A stretch of 24,370 nucleotides of DNA from Armatimonadota bacterium (GCA_030612605.1 JAUWNO010000001.1:1-24370), one strand, 5' to 3'; shown: positions 15,285 through 23,907, counted from the first letter of the stretch. The notes: generated from the letters alone by a model not told the origin. A program made the numbers and translations.

Positions 15285-17684
15285 TTATTTCCCAATCACA
15301 ACAGTAGTTTTCTTTGCATATACTTTTTCAGATTCGCGTGAAGTTGCTTCCATCAAAACAATGTAAACTCCGATGGAAAGATTCCTGCTGTTATCTCCTC
15401 TCCCATCCCAGATCAAATCTCCTTCGCTCGCTTGTAGAGTTTGATCAACTAATTTTTTTACTAGCCTTCCTTTCAAATCAAAAATCCGGATTGTAACACG
15501 ACTCAGTTTTTCCGGTAATTTAAAGCTGAAAATTGTCCTTTCACTCTGATATGGTGAGAATGGATTGGGATTCACAGAAAGCTTCACATTAGATGGTAAG
15601 ACTTGAACAAAAATACTGTTTTGAGTTCCCGGAGTACACACATTAACCGCAGGTCCCCAGTTCTCTGGATTCGCAATTATTCCGGGATTTACCCTCTCGA
15701 TGGAAACTCCTTTCAAATCATCATTCCAATCCGAAATATAGAAGAAACTTTCAATCTGGTTATCGCATTCATCAATGATAGAAATTTGTTCTCCATTATT
15801 GGAAAGAGAACCAAGTCCGGTAAAAATAGGAATATCTTCCAAATCGTAATTTGATTGTAAAAACTGAATATCTTCGTTGGAATTTGTTATCAAAATATAC
15901 TCATTCTCTGAAAATGGAATAGAAATAGTATCTTCATCTACAATAAGAAAAAACTCCTCCAATGCAAATATAAAATCGTTTATTTTCAATTCCAGCCATT
16001 CCGGTTCTTCTTCATTGGGATTGTACATAATTTCGTTAACTACAAAAGGAAGAGCATTATTATTATAAAAGCTAAAATCAATATTATTGTATTCATTCAA
16101 ATCTTCAATTGAAATTATTTCATATTTAAATGTTGTGTAACCTATTGGAGTAATATCTGTTAAGAATATAAAAAGAAGCGAATCTAAAATTGCAATTTCC
16201 TGCTGATAAATTTCAGTTTCAGAAATATCGTCATCTAAAATGGTCGAGCAAATAAAAACTGCATCTGTAATATTTTCCAGACCAATATTTTTAATAATAA
16301 CAGAATGTTCGATCTGGTTTTGCTGAACTTCGAAGCTATCAGCAACAAGCTCTAAATCTTTTTCTGCAGGTAACACACTGTTCTGAAAAGTTGGAGTTGC
16401 ACCCATGCTATCCTGGCAAACATCCCAAACAATATTTTCATCGCTGAACGGATTGACTCTTTCGATAGAAAAATTCGTTGGGCAATTGTTTCCTTCATAA
16501 GATGTAGAATCGAATTTTGTTTCGTACTGATCTACCAATTTGAGACTTTCTTCTGTATTATTCAAAGCAGTCCAACTTTCCGCTTCTACTATTTTATCAG
16601 GATTTGTTTCAGGATAGATTTCCAAGAGTAAATTTGGGTCTTGGCACACAACCATAAAATCTTGAGAATCAATAGAGCCGGAAAAGCTGATTTGACCGCC
16701 CGATGCATCGATTATTGCGAAGTTATCCACAAGATATCCACTTGCAGAACGATTGAAAATTTCAATCCATTCCTGATTGCTCACAGCAGGCTTAAACATT
16801 ACTTCATTCAAAACCAGAGGAGAACTTCCAATTAAAATTGAACTTGATGCCGAGTTGTTCTCTAAGTTGTTATCAAAAAGATAGTTAACTGTTATTTCGA
16901 CATTATAATAACCTGCAGAGAATGAACCAAGCTCACAGGAAAAAGCAATATAACTTTCAGGCAGAATCTCTGGTAAATCATAAACGTTGAAAACACTATT
17001 ATTAATGGTGATTTCCAAGCTTGCTGTTGAGTTATCCACAATTTCTGTGGATAAATTGAAAACCTCTGTTTCCAACCATAAGATGCCCTCTATTTCAGTA
17101 ATATTCAGCTCATAAATTGCCAGATCTATCGGATATATATTCGGTTCTCCGGGAGTTGGATTTTCACATTCAAAAAAATCAATCTCGCAATTATCAGAAT
17201 CCTCTCCATCATGTTTTCGAGCGAGAGTATTTCCGCTACTTACGTCAGGAGCAAAATATTGACCCGGAGAAGAAATATCATCAGGAAGATTATTTGAATT
17301 TGGCGAGTCATATAAAACTGTATCAGTATAAATTGCATCAGCAGATACTATCCTGATCCCATCGGTTGCAGTTCCACCATTTTGAAAAACTAAGGTTGTT
17401 GTTATATCTGTATTTGGAACAAATTCTTCACCAATTAAAATGAAGCTGTCCGGTTCAATTATTATCTCTGGGAAAGTAAAAACATCGTCAAAGCTTGTTC
17501 CTGCTTTCTGGATTATCCAGTTTTCCAGATTTACCGCTTGTTCTCCTGCATTATAAAGCTCAATCCATTCATAACCTGTATCTGCTCCTGTTGGATCGTA
17601 TAATACTTCATTTATTACGATATTTTGAGATAATAAGAATGAAAAAATACTAAACATAAAAAGAAAATAAATAATTCTTTTCAT
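15285..17684 (-). CDS. large secreted lamin-tail-domain protein with C-terminal FlgD-like sorting domain
   Basis: 799 residues. Signal peptide MKRIIYFLFMFSIFSFLLSQ. At least three lamin-tail (LTD) Ig-like domains are marked by the repeating IVINEVLYDP...GYEWIELYN, LVLNEVMFKP...QEWIEIFN and FVVNEIMYNP...PEWLEL signatures (starting about residues 22, 290 and 550). CARDB-like beta-sandwich spacers lie between them (YNVEITVNYLFDNNLENNS; a second near 460-545). The C-terminus (SVNPNPFSPY, VTIRIFDLKGRLVKKL, LIWDGRGDNSRNLSIGVYIV, KKTTVVIGK) is the FlgD-Ig-like sorting domain, as in the FG-GAP protein. The predicted location is the cell surface or secreted; the likely role is adhesion or scaffold, by inference. 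The composition is acidic and Asn/Ser rich. The start follows GAAGGAAATGAT, with a hairpin at 17697-17720 just upstream. Confidence 0.9.
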   Translation of the reverse strand: MKRIIYFLFMFSIFSFLLSQNIVINEVLYDPTGADTGYEWIELYNAGEQAVNLENWIIQKAGTSFDDVFTFPEIIIEPDSFILIGEEFVPNTDITTTLVFQNGGTATDGIRIVSADAIYTDTVLYDSPNSNNLPDDISSPGQYFAPDVSSGNTLARKHDGEDSDNCEIDFFECENPTPGEPNIYPIDLAIYELNITEIEGILWLETEVFNLSTEIVDNSTASLEITINNSVFNVYDLPEILPESYIAFSCELGSFSAGYYNVEITVNYLFDNNLENNSASSSILIGSSPLVLNEVMFKPAVSNQEWIEIFNRSASGYLVDNFAIIDASGGQISFSGSIDSQDFMVVCQDPNLLLEIYPETNPDKIVEAESWTALNNTEESLKLVDQYETKFDSTSYEGNNCPTNFSIERVNPFSDENIVWDVCQDSMGATPTFQNSVLPAEKDLELVADSFEVQQNQIEHSVIIKNIGLENITDAVFICSTILDDDISETEIYQQEIAILDSLLFIFLTDITPIGYTTFKYEIISIEDLNEYNNIDFSFYNNNALPFVVNEIMYNPNEEEPEWLELKINDFIFALEEFFLIVDEDTISIPFSENEYILITNSNEDIQFLQSNYDLEDIPIFTGLGSLSNNGEQISIIDECDNQIESFFYISDWNDDLKGVSIERVNPGIIANPENWGPAVNVCTPGTQNSIFVQVLPSNVKLSVNPNPFSPYQSERTIFSFKLPEKLSRVTIRIFDLKGRLVKKLVDQTLQASEGDLIWDGRGDNSRNLSIGVYIVLMEATSRESEKVYAKKTTVVIGK

Positions 17685-17696
17685 ATCATTTCCTTC

Positions 17697-17720
17697 AGAC
17701 GAAAATTTAATATTTCGTCT
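17697..17720 (-). promoter_or_regulatory. leader hairpin of the lamin-tail gene
   Basis: AGACGAAA (17697-17704), 8-nt loop, TTTCGTCT (17713-17720). The stem ends a few bases from the ribosome site of the gene starting at 17684 and could modulate its translation or protect the mRNA. The remaining gap to 17932 shows no gene. Confidence 0.4.
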
Positions 17721-17932
17721 TTATTGACCGCATAAGATACAATAACAAAAAGAACTGACGCCCATTAGTGCCAATAAATAATTTCTCTGAAATCCTAAAT
17801 AGTGTAAATTTTGTGTCTCGTTGAACGCTGAGGAGACCATAAATACCTTGTTAATAACTAAAAAATCCTCAATTTACTAAACTTTGGAGGATTGTGCGAA
17901 AAAATCTTCATTAATTTACAGGCAACAACTTA

Positions 17933-18250
17933 CTAGAGTATTTTAATACCTGTTTCAAATATTTCTTTGGCAAGAGGATTTTCTTTTGTAAAATCTTTTG
18001 GATTAAACGGTAAAACCTCAATATCACTGCTTATACCAAGCGTAATTCTTCTAATCTTGCTTCGGTCTTTAATTCTAATCCCTTCAAAAACATTGGAAAC
18101 AATTGCTAAATCGATATCGCTCCATTTACTGTTTGTTCCATTTGCATAGCTCCCAAAAAGAAAAACACTTTGTATTTGGAAATTTTCTTTATTTAGCGCA
18201 GTTATGTAGTTATCGATTATTTTTCTAACTCTATCCGGTAAACCAGCCAT
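17933..18250 (-). CDS. MNT-type nucleotidyltransferase, antitoxin-like partner of HEPN
   Basis: 105 residues. The minimal nucleotidyltransferase signature GSYANGTNSKWSDIDL is complete (G33-S34, D45, D47), with the third strand DIEVLPF near 76-82. In HEPN/MNT pairs this subunit acts as antitoxin, in studied cases by adding AMP groups to the HEPN toxin; here that is by family analogy. It overlaps the HEPN gene upstream by 34 nt, so the two are translated together. Size and order (HEPN first) fit the type. Confidence 0.88.
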   Translation of the reverse strand: MAGLPDRVRKIIDNYITALNKENFQIQSVFLFGSYANGTNSKWSDIDLAIVSNVFEGIRIKDRSKIRRITLGISSDIEVLPFNPKDFTKENPLAKEIFETGIKIL

Positions 18251-18618
18251 TGATGAAACTCCTTTATCTTATTAAAAAACTTCTTCGTATATTCTTCTGT
18301 ACACAATTCGTAGAAATCCTGTTTATAATCAGGATAACGTACTTCCAAATTAAAATCATTTACTTCATCAAGGAATATCTTATCTTCCTGCGTTAATTGT
18401 AACCTGCCTATTTCTGCTAATTTTACAAGGTTATGAATTTTCGGTGGAATTCTATTATTGCTGTTTTGAACATATATTGCCTTAAGTACTTTTTCCAATA
18501 CCAGATGACCAATAAATAAACACCAAGCATATTTGCCTGAATCAAATAAGCTTTCTGCAATTTCCAAATCACGATTAGCACTTTTCAGCCAATATCCAAT
18601 ATGTTCTTTAATCGTCAT
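18217..18618 (-). CDS. HEPN domain protein, toxin-like partner of MNT
   Basis: 133 residues forming an all-helical HEPN domain: WLKSANRDLEIAESLFDSG, KYAWCLFIGHLVLEKVLKAI, then IHNLVKLAE and a C-terminal helix with FNLEVRYPDY, a segment common in the PF05168-like branch. The canonical RNase R-x4-6-H in the active helix is not obvious; R-IPPKI-H (near 81-87) has suitable spacing but lies at the generic PxxHxL position, so RNase activity is uncertain. It overlaps the MNT gene by 34 nt. It could be a toxin-antitoxin system or a substrate-binding pair. It stands between nnr and the lamin-tail gene. Confidence 0.85.
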   Translation of the reverse strand: MTIKEHIGYWLKSANRDLEIAESLFDSGKYAWCLFIGHLVLEKVLKAIYVQNSNNRIPPKIHNLVKLAEIGRLQLTQEDKIFLDEVNDFNLEVRYPDYKQDFYELCTEEYTKKFFNKIKEFHQWLVYRIELEK

Positions 18619-18695
18619 TGATCTTTCTCCGGTTTATTGTTCTGTTTTTTCTTATTTTTTTATCCCTTTTTCTCTTAAGAAATTCATTTTTTCTG

Positions 18696-20222
18696 TCAAT
18701 GTTTAAATATCTCTTCAATAATATCTGAAGGAATGATCGATGCCGGCTTCCTGGTTTGTGCCAGTTTCTCTGCTGTTTTTCCCATCAGAAAAGAAGCAGA
18801 TATTGCAGCATCTCTAAGAGACAATTTCTGTCCTAAAAAAGAAACTATAATGCCGGCAAGAACATCTCCGCTTCCGCCTGTGGAAAGCCCATCATTTCCA
18901 GAAATATCAAAAATAAATTCTTTTCCATCAGTAAAAATCGTGGTGGCGCTTTTCAGTAAAACACAACATTTATATCTTTGGGTAAATTCTTCTAATGCTT
19001 TGAGAGGATCAGCTAAAATTTCTGGAATCGATTTATGGGAAAGCCTGGCAAATTCTCCAATATGAGGTGTGAAAATAAACGGTTTATTGATAATTAGTTT
19101 TAAAATATCTTCATTTTCAGATAATATGTTCAAAGCATCAGCATCCAGAATTGCAGGTTTTTCCCAATTCTGCAAAACAAAATTTATCAGCTCTTTTGCT
19201 TTGGGAGTCGTGCCCATTCCAGGTCCAATCAGAAGAGCATCCATTGAGGAAAGTTTTTTAGAAAAATCATCTAACCCCTCTGTTTCTGGTTTTCCAGAAA
19301 CATCTCCCCTTACAAAGGGGAGCTCGGGAATTGAATAGGTCATAACTTCCAGAAGTTGGGTTTCAAAAATCAGGCTCATCTCTTTTGGATGAAAGAGTGT
19401 TATTAATCCTGCTCCGGAACGCAATGCTGCTCTGCATGCCATAATTGCTGCTCCAGAAAAACCGGGAGAGCCGGCAATAATTCCTACCCTTCCATATTGT
19501 CCTTTATGGGAAAGAGGAAACCGTTTTGGATATTTCACATTCTGGTCGGTAATAAGTTTTGCTTTAGGAGGAAACTTTTTATAGACTTCGTTTGGAATTC
19601 CAATATCAATTACTCTTACGATTCCGCTTTTTTCTCTGCCTTTTTCTATAAAATGTCCATATTTAAAAGCAGCCATTGTCAGTGTGTAATCTGCATTTAC
19701 AGCAACTTCTGCTTGTCCGGTATTCGCATCGACTCCACTGGCAATATCAATGGCAACAACTAGCTTGCCGGAGTTATTTATCTTATCAATTATGTCTGCT
19801 CTCCATCCTCGCACAGCTCCCTGTAAACCAATACCGAAAATGGCATCTACAATTAAATCAAACTCCGAAAGATTATTCAGTTCTTCAGTATTCTCAACAC
19901 TTACAATTTCAATTTGAAGTTCTTCACAAGATTTGTAATTTTCGAAAGTTTCAGGACTCATTTTGTCGGTGTTTCCAAGCAAGAAAACTTTTGGATGATA
20001 TTTCCAATTTTTTAGATAACGAGCAATAACAAAACCATCTCCCCCGTTATTGCCGCTACCGCAAAAAACAGCTATTTTGCTTTCCGGTTTCAAAATTTCA
20101 TCATGTAGGAATTCACTACATCCTTTGCCTGCTTTTTCCATTAATTTTTTGCCGGGAATACCGATTTTTTCAATTGTATATTTATCTAAAAAATACATCT
20201 CTTCACGTGAAAGGATATACAT
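18696..20222 (-). CDS. nnr: bifunctional NAD(P)H-hydrate epimerase / ADP-dependent NAD(P)H-hydrate dehydratase
   Basis: 508 residues. It repairs hydrated NADH/NADPH. The YjeF-N epimerase domain (about 1-215) shows GSGNNGGDG (55-63), DAIFGIGLQG and DIASGVDANTG. The ribokinase-like dehydratase (about 225-508) shows GQYGRVGIIAGSPGFSGAA, RSGAGLITL, LLIGPGMGT, DADALN (360-365), TPHIGEF and STGGSGDVLAGI (447-458). The fused layout is the common bacterial one. Between LEVMTY and DALLIGPG the loop contains LPFVRGDVSGKPETEGLDDF, encoded by two perfect hairpins (19283-19322) that look like an inserted repeat; the frame is kept. The start ATG at 20222 follows CGGAGGAAT-type sequence. Confidence 0.95.
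   Translation of the reverse strand: MYILSREEMYFLDKYTIEKIGIPGKKLMEKAGKGCSEFLHDEILKPESKIAVFCGSGNNGGDGFVIARYLKNWKYHPKVFLLGNTDKMSPETFENYKSCEELQIEIVSVENTEELNNLSEFDLIVDAIFGIGLQGAVRGWRADIIDKINNSGKLVVAIDIASGVDANTGQAEVAVNADYTLTMAAFKYGHFIEKGREKSGIVRVIDIGIPNEVYKKFPPKAKLITDQNVKYPKRFPLSHKGQYGRVGIIAGSPGFSGAAIMACRAALRSGAGLITLFHPKEMSLIFETQLLEVMTYSIPELPFVRGDVSGKPETEGLDDFSKKLSSMDALLIGPGMGTTPKAKELINFVLQNWEKPAILDADALNILSENEDILKLIINKPFIFTPHIGEFARLSHKSIPEILADPLKALEEFTQRYKCCVLLKSATTIFTDGKEFIFDISGNDGLSTGGSGDVLAGIIVSFLGQKLSLRDAAISASFLMGKTAEKLAQTRKPASIIPSDIIEEIFKH
19274..19322. repeat. palindromic repeat inserted in frame within nnr
   Basis: TTTCTGG-TTTT-CCAGAAA (19283-19300) is directly followed by CTCCCCTT-ACA-AAGGGGAG (19304-19322), both perfect stems, with ACCCCTC just before. 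GC-rich palindromes inside an AT-rich gene, falling in a variable loop of NnrD, indicate a mobile palindromic element that kept the frame. Confidence 0.65.
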
Positions 20223-20315
20223 CTTATTCCTCCGATAAAATTATTTTAAAAGTTGAGTCTTAAGTAGAACTATACAAAGCACAAATCCTGCAGGGATGAT
20301 ATTTTTTTTGATGCT

Positions 20316-21755
20316 TTATATAATAAAAAATAATAAATATAAAGATACTCCTGTTACAAAACCCCAAATAGCTGCTTTTCCAGCACCTTTAGATTTTGTA
20401 GGTTTAATATCATTCCAAACAATGTATAGAATTAAACCAATAATTGGGAAAAGAAAGCATAAAATACCTAATTTTCCAATTGATTCATCATCTATCGGGG
20501 TTATGTTTCTCTGGATATGTTGTGATTTTTCAGGAAGTATTATCTCAAAAATTGAGCCCTTGATAGAGCTTTCCAGAACGCGAATCTTGCCATGGTGGTA
20601 TTCTTCGATGATTCTTTTTGCTAAACTAAGCCCCAATCCCCAGCCGCGCTGCTTGGTTGTGATGCCGGGATTGAAAATATTTTTATACATAGATTTTGAC
20701 ATTCCAATACCTTCATCGCTGATTTGGATATAGATTTTATCTTTTTTACTAAAGGCTTTAATAGTGATTTGCCCTTTTCTATTTTGCATCGCGTCAATAC
20801 TGTTTTTTATGATATTCTCCAAAGTCCACTTTATCAGGTCCGGATCGATTTTGATTTCTTTATTTTCAATCTCACTCTCAAACTTAATAGTTATTTTTTT
20901 AGAAATACTTGGCAATCTTCTTTTAAAAAGTTCTACAGTTTCCAAGATTGTATCATGCAGATTCGTTTTCTGATGAATCAATATTGAACCGACTTTCCCA
21001 AACCTGGAAGCAATTTTATTAAGCCTGTCAATGTCTGCATTCATACATCGCAGTATTTCCTGCATTTTCGGATCATCTTTCTTTTCCTGTAATTTCAAAG
21101 AAAGAATATTCAGCCATCCTCCCAAAGAAGATAAAGGAGTTCCGAACTGATGTGCTGTTTCTTTTGCCAAACCTACCCAGATGATATCACGTTCATTTTT
21201 CTTAAGAATTATCACTCCATAAATTCCCAACAATAAAAAAATTAAAAAAAGTCCAGTCCCGATATAAGGCATCAATTTTAATTCTATTAATGTTTTGGAA
21301 TCACCAAAATAAACAAAGCTGTGAACTTTTTCGTCTTCCACATTGAATTTCAGCGGAATTACATTTTTTTGTGATTCCATCTTCCTGACCATTTTCAGAA
21401 GAACCTTTTGCTGTTTCGAATCTAATTCTGAAAATCTTTTCTTTTCAATATCTATATTTTCCCACGAAAAAGGAATTTTCAGACTATCAACGAGAATAAT
21501 CGGGTAATCGATTCTGGGAATGATTTCTTCCATAAAATATTGGAATAGAAAACGTTCCAGGTTCACACTTGCCGGTAAACTCAGGAATTTTGAATAAAGG
21601 TCCGGAACCACCTGAACATCTTTGCGAATATTGGTGAGAAGTATATTTGTGTAAATGATGAAAAACATCAAGATAAGTAAGCTTCCAACCACAAAATAAA
21701 TTTTTAGAAATCTATTTTTTCTACTCGTTTTTTTTTGCAATATCCCAGATTTCAT
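20316..21755 (-). CDS. sensor histidine kinase with C-terminal two-helix membrane tail
   Basis: 479 residues. Helices at about 19-41 and 165-185 enclose a 120-residue extracytoplasmic sensor region. The kinase follows directly, without an obvious HAMP or PAS domain: H-box LAKETAHQFGTPLSSL (phospho-acceptor His202), N-box ENIIKNSIDAM, G1 DEGIGM and G2 GWGLGLSLAKRI. Unusually, after the kinase end (about 410) the frame continues into two more helices (428-446, ILCFLFPIIGLILYIVW; 461-479, AAIWGFVTGVSLYLLFFII) with a basic loop KPTKSKGAGK between. This tail resembles the module found at the end of small zinc-ribbon membrane proteins. The start follows TTTGGAGAAATTAG and overlaps mazG by 35 nt. 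The likely partner is the receiver protein at the head of the same operon. Confidence 0.9.
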   Translation of the reverse strand: MKSGILQKKTSRKNRFLKIYFVVGSLLILMFFIIYTNILLTNIRKDVQVVPDLYSKFLSLPASVNLERFLFQYFMEEIIPRIDYPIILVDSLKIPFSWENIDIEKKRFSELDSKQQKVLLKMVRKMESQKNVIPLKFNVEDEKVHSFVYFGDSKTLIELKLMPYIGTGLFLIFLLLGIYGVIILKKNERDIIWVGLAKETAHQFGTPLSSLGGWLNILSLKLQEKKDDPKMQEILRCMNADIDRLNKIASRFGKVGSILIHQKTNLHDTILETVELFKRRLPSISKKITIKFESEIENKEIKIDPDLIKWTLENIIKNSIDAMQNRKGQITIKAFSKKDKIYIQISDEGIGMSKSMYKNIFNPGITTKQRGWGLGLSLAKRIIEEYHHGKIRVLESSIKGSIFEIILPEKSQHIQRNITPIDDESIGKLGILCFLFPIIGLILYIVWNDIKPTKSKGAGKAAIWGFVTGVSLYLLFFII

Positions 21756-22494
21756 CTAATTTCTCCAAACTGCTTTCAAGCATATTTTTTCCGTTTTTTC
21801 TGAAGTGCTCTTCGATTTTTCTAAAACGTGTTTCAAATTTTTTTATAGTTCTTTTAAGGGCAGATTCGCTATCAAATCCCAATTTGCGAGAAATATTCAC
21901 AATCGAGAAAAGCATATCTCCGAGTTCATCTTGCATATTTTCTATGTCATCATTTTTCAAAGCTTCTTCAAATTCAGAAATTTCTTCTTTGAGTTTCTCG
22001 ATTGCAGGCATCACGTTGGGCCAATCAAATCCAACAGAAGCAGCTTTCTCCTGCATTCTTTGGGCTATTATCAATGCCGGCATTGTTCTGGGAATTCCGT
22101 CAATCGCTGATGTGCGTGAGTGTTTTTTCTCTTCAAATTTTATCCTTTCCCAATTCATTTTAACGCCGTAGGCATCCGTGGCATGCCCGTCGGCAAAAAC
22201 ATGAGGATGACGACGAATAAGTTTCTCGTTTATTTTTTTAAGAATATCTTCCAGCTCAAACCTGTCATTCTCTTTTGCTATTTGCGCCTGCATGATGATA
22301 TGAAGCAAAATATCGCCAAGTTCTTCAGCGAGATGTTCATAATTTTTGTTTTCAATTGCTTCGATGGATTCATAGAGTTCTTCAATGAAATTGGGAATCA
22401 AAGACTCATGAGTCTGTTTAATATCCCAGGGACAGCCCTTTTCAGGATCACGAAGTTTTTCGATGATTTCAACTAACCTGTCAAATTCCTTCAT
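21721..22494 (-). CDS. mazG: nucleoside triphosphate pyrophosphohydrolase MazG
   Basis: 257 residues with two MazG domains, as in full-length bacterial MazG. It hydrolyses (d)NTPs to NMP and pyrophosphate, limiting mutagenic or stress nucleotides. The first domain (about 1-110) has the signature LRDPEKGCPWDIKQTHESL, EELYES (E38-E39...E42) and EELGDILLH (E57-E58...D61). The RRHPHVFAD and GVKMNWERIK linker follows, and the second domain has EEISEFEEAL and DELGDMLFSIVN. It overlaps the peptidase gene upstream by 14 nt and the kinase gene downstream by 35 nt, so it is firmly inside the operon. Confidence 0.95.
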   Translation of the reverse strand: MKEFDRLVEIIEKLRDPEKGCPWDIKQTHESLIPNFIEELYESIEAIENKNYEHLAEELGDILLHIIMQAQIAKENDRFELEDILKKINEKLIRRHPHVFADGHATDAYGVKMNWERIKFEEKKHSRTSAIDGIPRTMPALIIAQRMQEKAASVGFDWPNVMPAIEKLKEEISEFEEALKNDDIENMQDELGDMLFSIVNISRKLGFDSESALKRTIKKFETRFRKIEEHFRKNGKNMLESSLEKLDEIWDIAKKNE

Positions 22495-23407
22495 CTGTTT
22501 CCTCTTTTACGGCAATTTCTCGTTCCCATCTTCTTTCTATTATCCTGTTCCTGATTTTCTTTCGGATAACTCCAATGATCAGAATCAAAGGCAAAACACC
22601 CCAGATAATTCCGGTTGAAGCCAATAATATTTCTGCTCTAAAATGGGTTTTGGAATACTCCTCAAAAAAGGCAGAGAAGTCTTTTGGCGTAAAGTAAAAA
22701 CTTTTCAGGAATGCAGAATCGAAATTCCTGTTTGGAAAAGAATTTTCCCATAACCTATAAAATTCCTTTCTTCTGTGATTGTAAAGATATTTTACTGCCA
22801 AGCCGGATTTAGCATAAAAACTTTCCCATTCAATCCGGTTTTTGGGATAATTATATTTCATTCTCTCTAAGGTGCGTGTATTTCCTAAAATATAATTCTT
22901 TATGAAATTGAATTCTCTATCTATTCCCAAATCATTGGAAAAATAAACAGCCATTCCCTCATTAAACCAGAGTGGCGGATTCTTCCAGAAATGATTCACA
23001 AAATGATGAATATATTCGTGCAACAGAATTCTGCGAAGCGCTGTCAGGCTTTTTAGATTTTTAGGATTTTTTATGTAGATAGTTTTATTACGATTGTTGT
23101 AAAATGCCAAACTGAATTCCATTATTTTCGAGCTTTTATCGATCCATTTTAGATATTCTTTTTCATCTGGAGCGATTACGACCACCACAGGAATATCTAA
23201 ATATGCACCTGCTTTTTTCTGAAAATCCTGAATATCATCATCAAATATTGAAGCAATATTTTGTGCTACTTGCAGGTCTTTATTATCAGCAAAAAGAAGA
23301 ATATTTTCATAAGTAATTTTTTCATATTTTATAGTACTCGGAAACAAATTGATAGAAAAAAGGAAAATTAATATAAGACTGTTAATTAAAAGTTTAGAGG
23401 GATTCGT
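22481..23407 (-). CDS. membrane-anchored gluzincin-like peptidase (peptidase MA-like)
   Basis: About 308 residues if begun at ACG 23405-23407; a TTG at 23345-23347 is the only conventional start and gives 288. I prefer the upstream start because the codons between encode NPSKLLINSLILIFLFSIN, a clear signal peptide, because GGAG lies 6 nt before the ACG, and because the response regulator stop is adjacent. The zinc site is HEYIHH (H130, E131, H134 in this numbering) with the downstream ligand region FNEGMAVYFS (E150), the gluzincin layout. A helix near 260-282 (LLASTGIIWGVLPLILIIG) is followed by a very basic tail (RKKIRNRIIERRWERE). The catalytic domain would therefore be outside the cytoplasm, and the tail inside. 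It overlaps mazG by 14 nt. Confidence 0.8.
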   Translation of the reverse strand, partial: TNPSKLLINSLILIFLFSINLFPSTIKYEKITYENILLFADNKDLQVAQNIASIFDDDIQDFQKKAGAYLDIPVVVVIAPDEKEYLKWIDKSSKIMEFSLAFYNNRNKTIYIKNPKNLKSLTALRRILLHEYIHHFVNHFWKNPPLWFNEGMAVYFSNDLGIDREFNFIKNYILGNTRTLERMKYNYPKNRIEWESFYAKSGLAVKYLYNHRRKEFYRLWENSFPNRNFDSAFLKSFYFTPKDFSAFFEEYSKTHFRAEILLASTGIIWGVLPLILIIGVIRKKIRNRIIERRWEREIAVKEETDEGI

Positions 23408-23408
23408 G

Positions 23409-23786
23409 CTATTCTCCAGCGAGTCTTTTTTTAATCAGCTCGTTTAGTTTATTGATGTCGAAAGGTTTGAAAACAACATCCTGCAAACCATCTTTTTTGG
23501 ATTTCACAACAATGTGTTCCGGGTCATAACCGAAACCTGTCATCATGATTATAGGCAGGTTTTCGTCGTATTCTTTTGTACGCGAATAGAGTTCATATCC
23601 ATCCATATCCGGCATAGCAATATCTGTGAGCAGAAGATCGATTCCTCCTTCCATGATAATGCTTAAAGCTTCATAACCGCCACTGCTACAGATGACTTCA
23701 ATATCTTTGTAACTCTCTTCCAATTCCATCTTAAGAAATTCTGTTACGGATTTTTCATCATCTACAATTAATATTTTTGAAATCAT
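23409..23786 (-). CDS. single-domain response regulator (CheY-like receiver)
   Basis: 125 residues, receiver domain only, no output domain. The acidic pocket is D9-D10, phospho-acceptor D55 (LLLTDIAMPDMDG), switch Thr83 (MMTGFG) and Lys107 (FKPFD). It is the first gene of the operon with the peptidase, mazG and histidine kinase. The ATG follows AGGAAAGG. With no DNA-binding part it would act by protein contact, perhaps in a phosphorelay or as a regulator of a neighbour. An octamer repeat array occupies its upstream region. Confidence 0.95.
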   Translation of the reverse strand: MISKILIVDDEKSVTEFLKMELEESYKDIEVICSSGGYEALSIIMEGGIDLLLTDIAMPDMDGYELYSRTKEYDENLPIIMMTGFGYDPEHIVVKSKKDGLQDVVFKPFDINKLNELIKKRLAGE

Positions 23787-23802
23787 AACCTTTCCTGTTT
23801 AA

Positions 23803-23907
23803 AGCATTTTAGCATTTCAGCATTTTAGCATTTCAGCATTTCAGCATTTTAGCATTTTAGCACTTAGCATTTAGCATTTTAGCATTTCAGCATTTAGCAT
23901 TTTAGCA
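23803..23907. repeat. AGCATTTY octamer tandem array
   Basis: Thirteen units of AGCATTTT or AGCATTTC, three shortened to 7 nt, plus a partial AGCA. It begins 17 nt upstream of the response regulator start and runs into the truncated four-helix-bundle gene. It is not CRISPR (no spacers). Confidence 0.9.
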
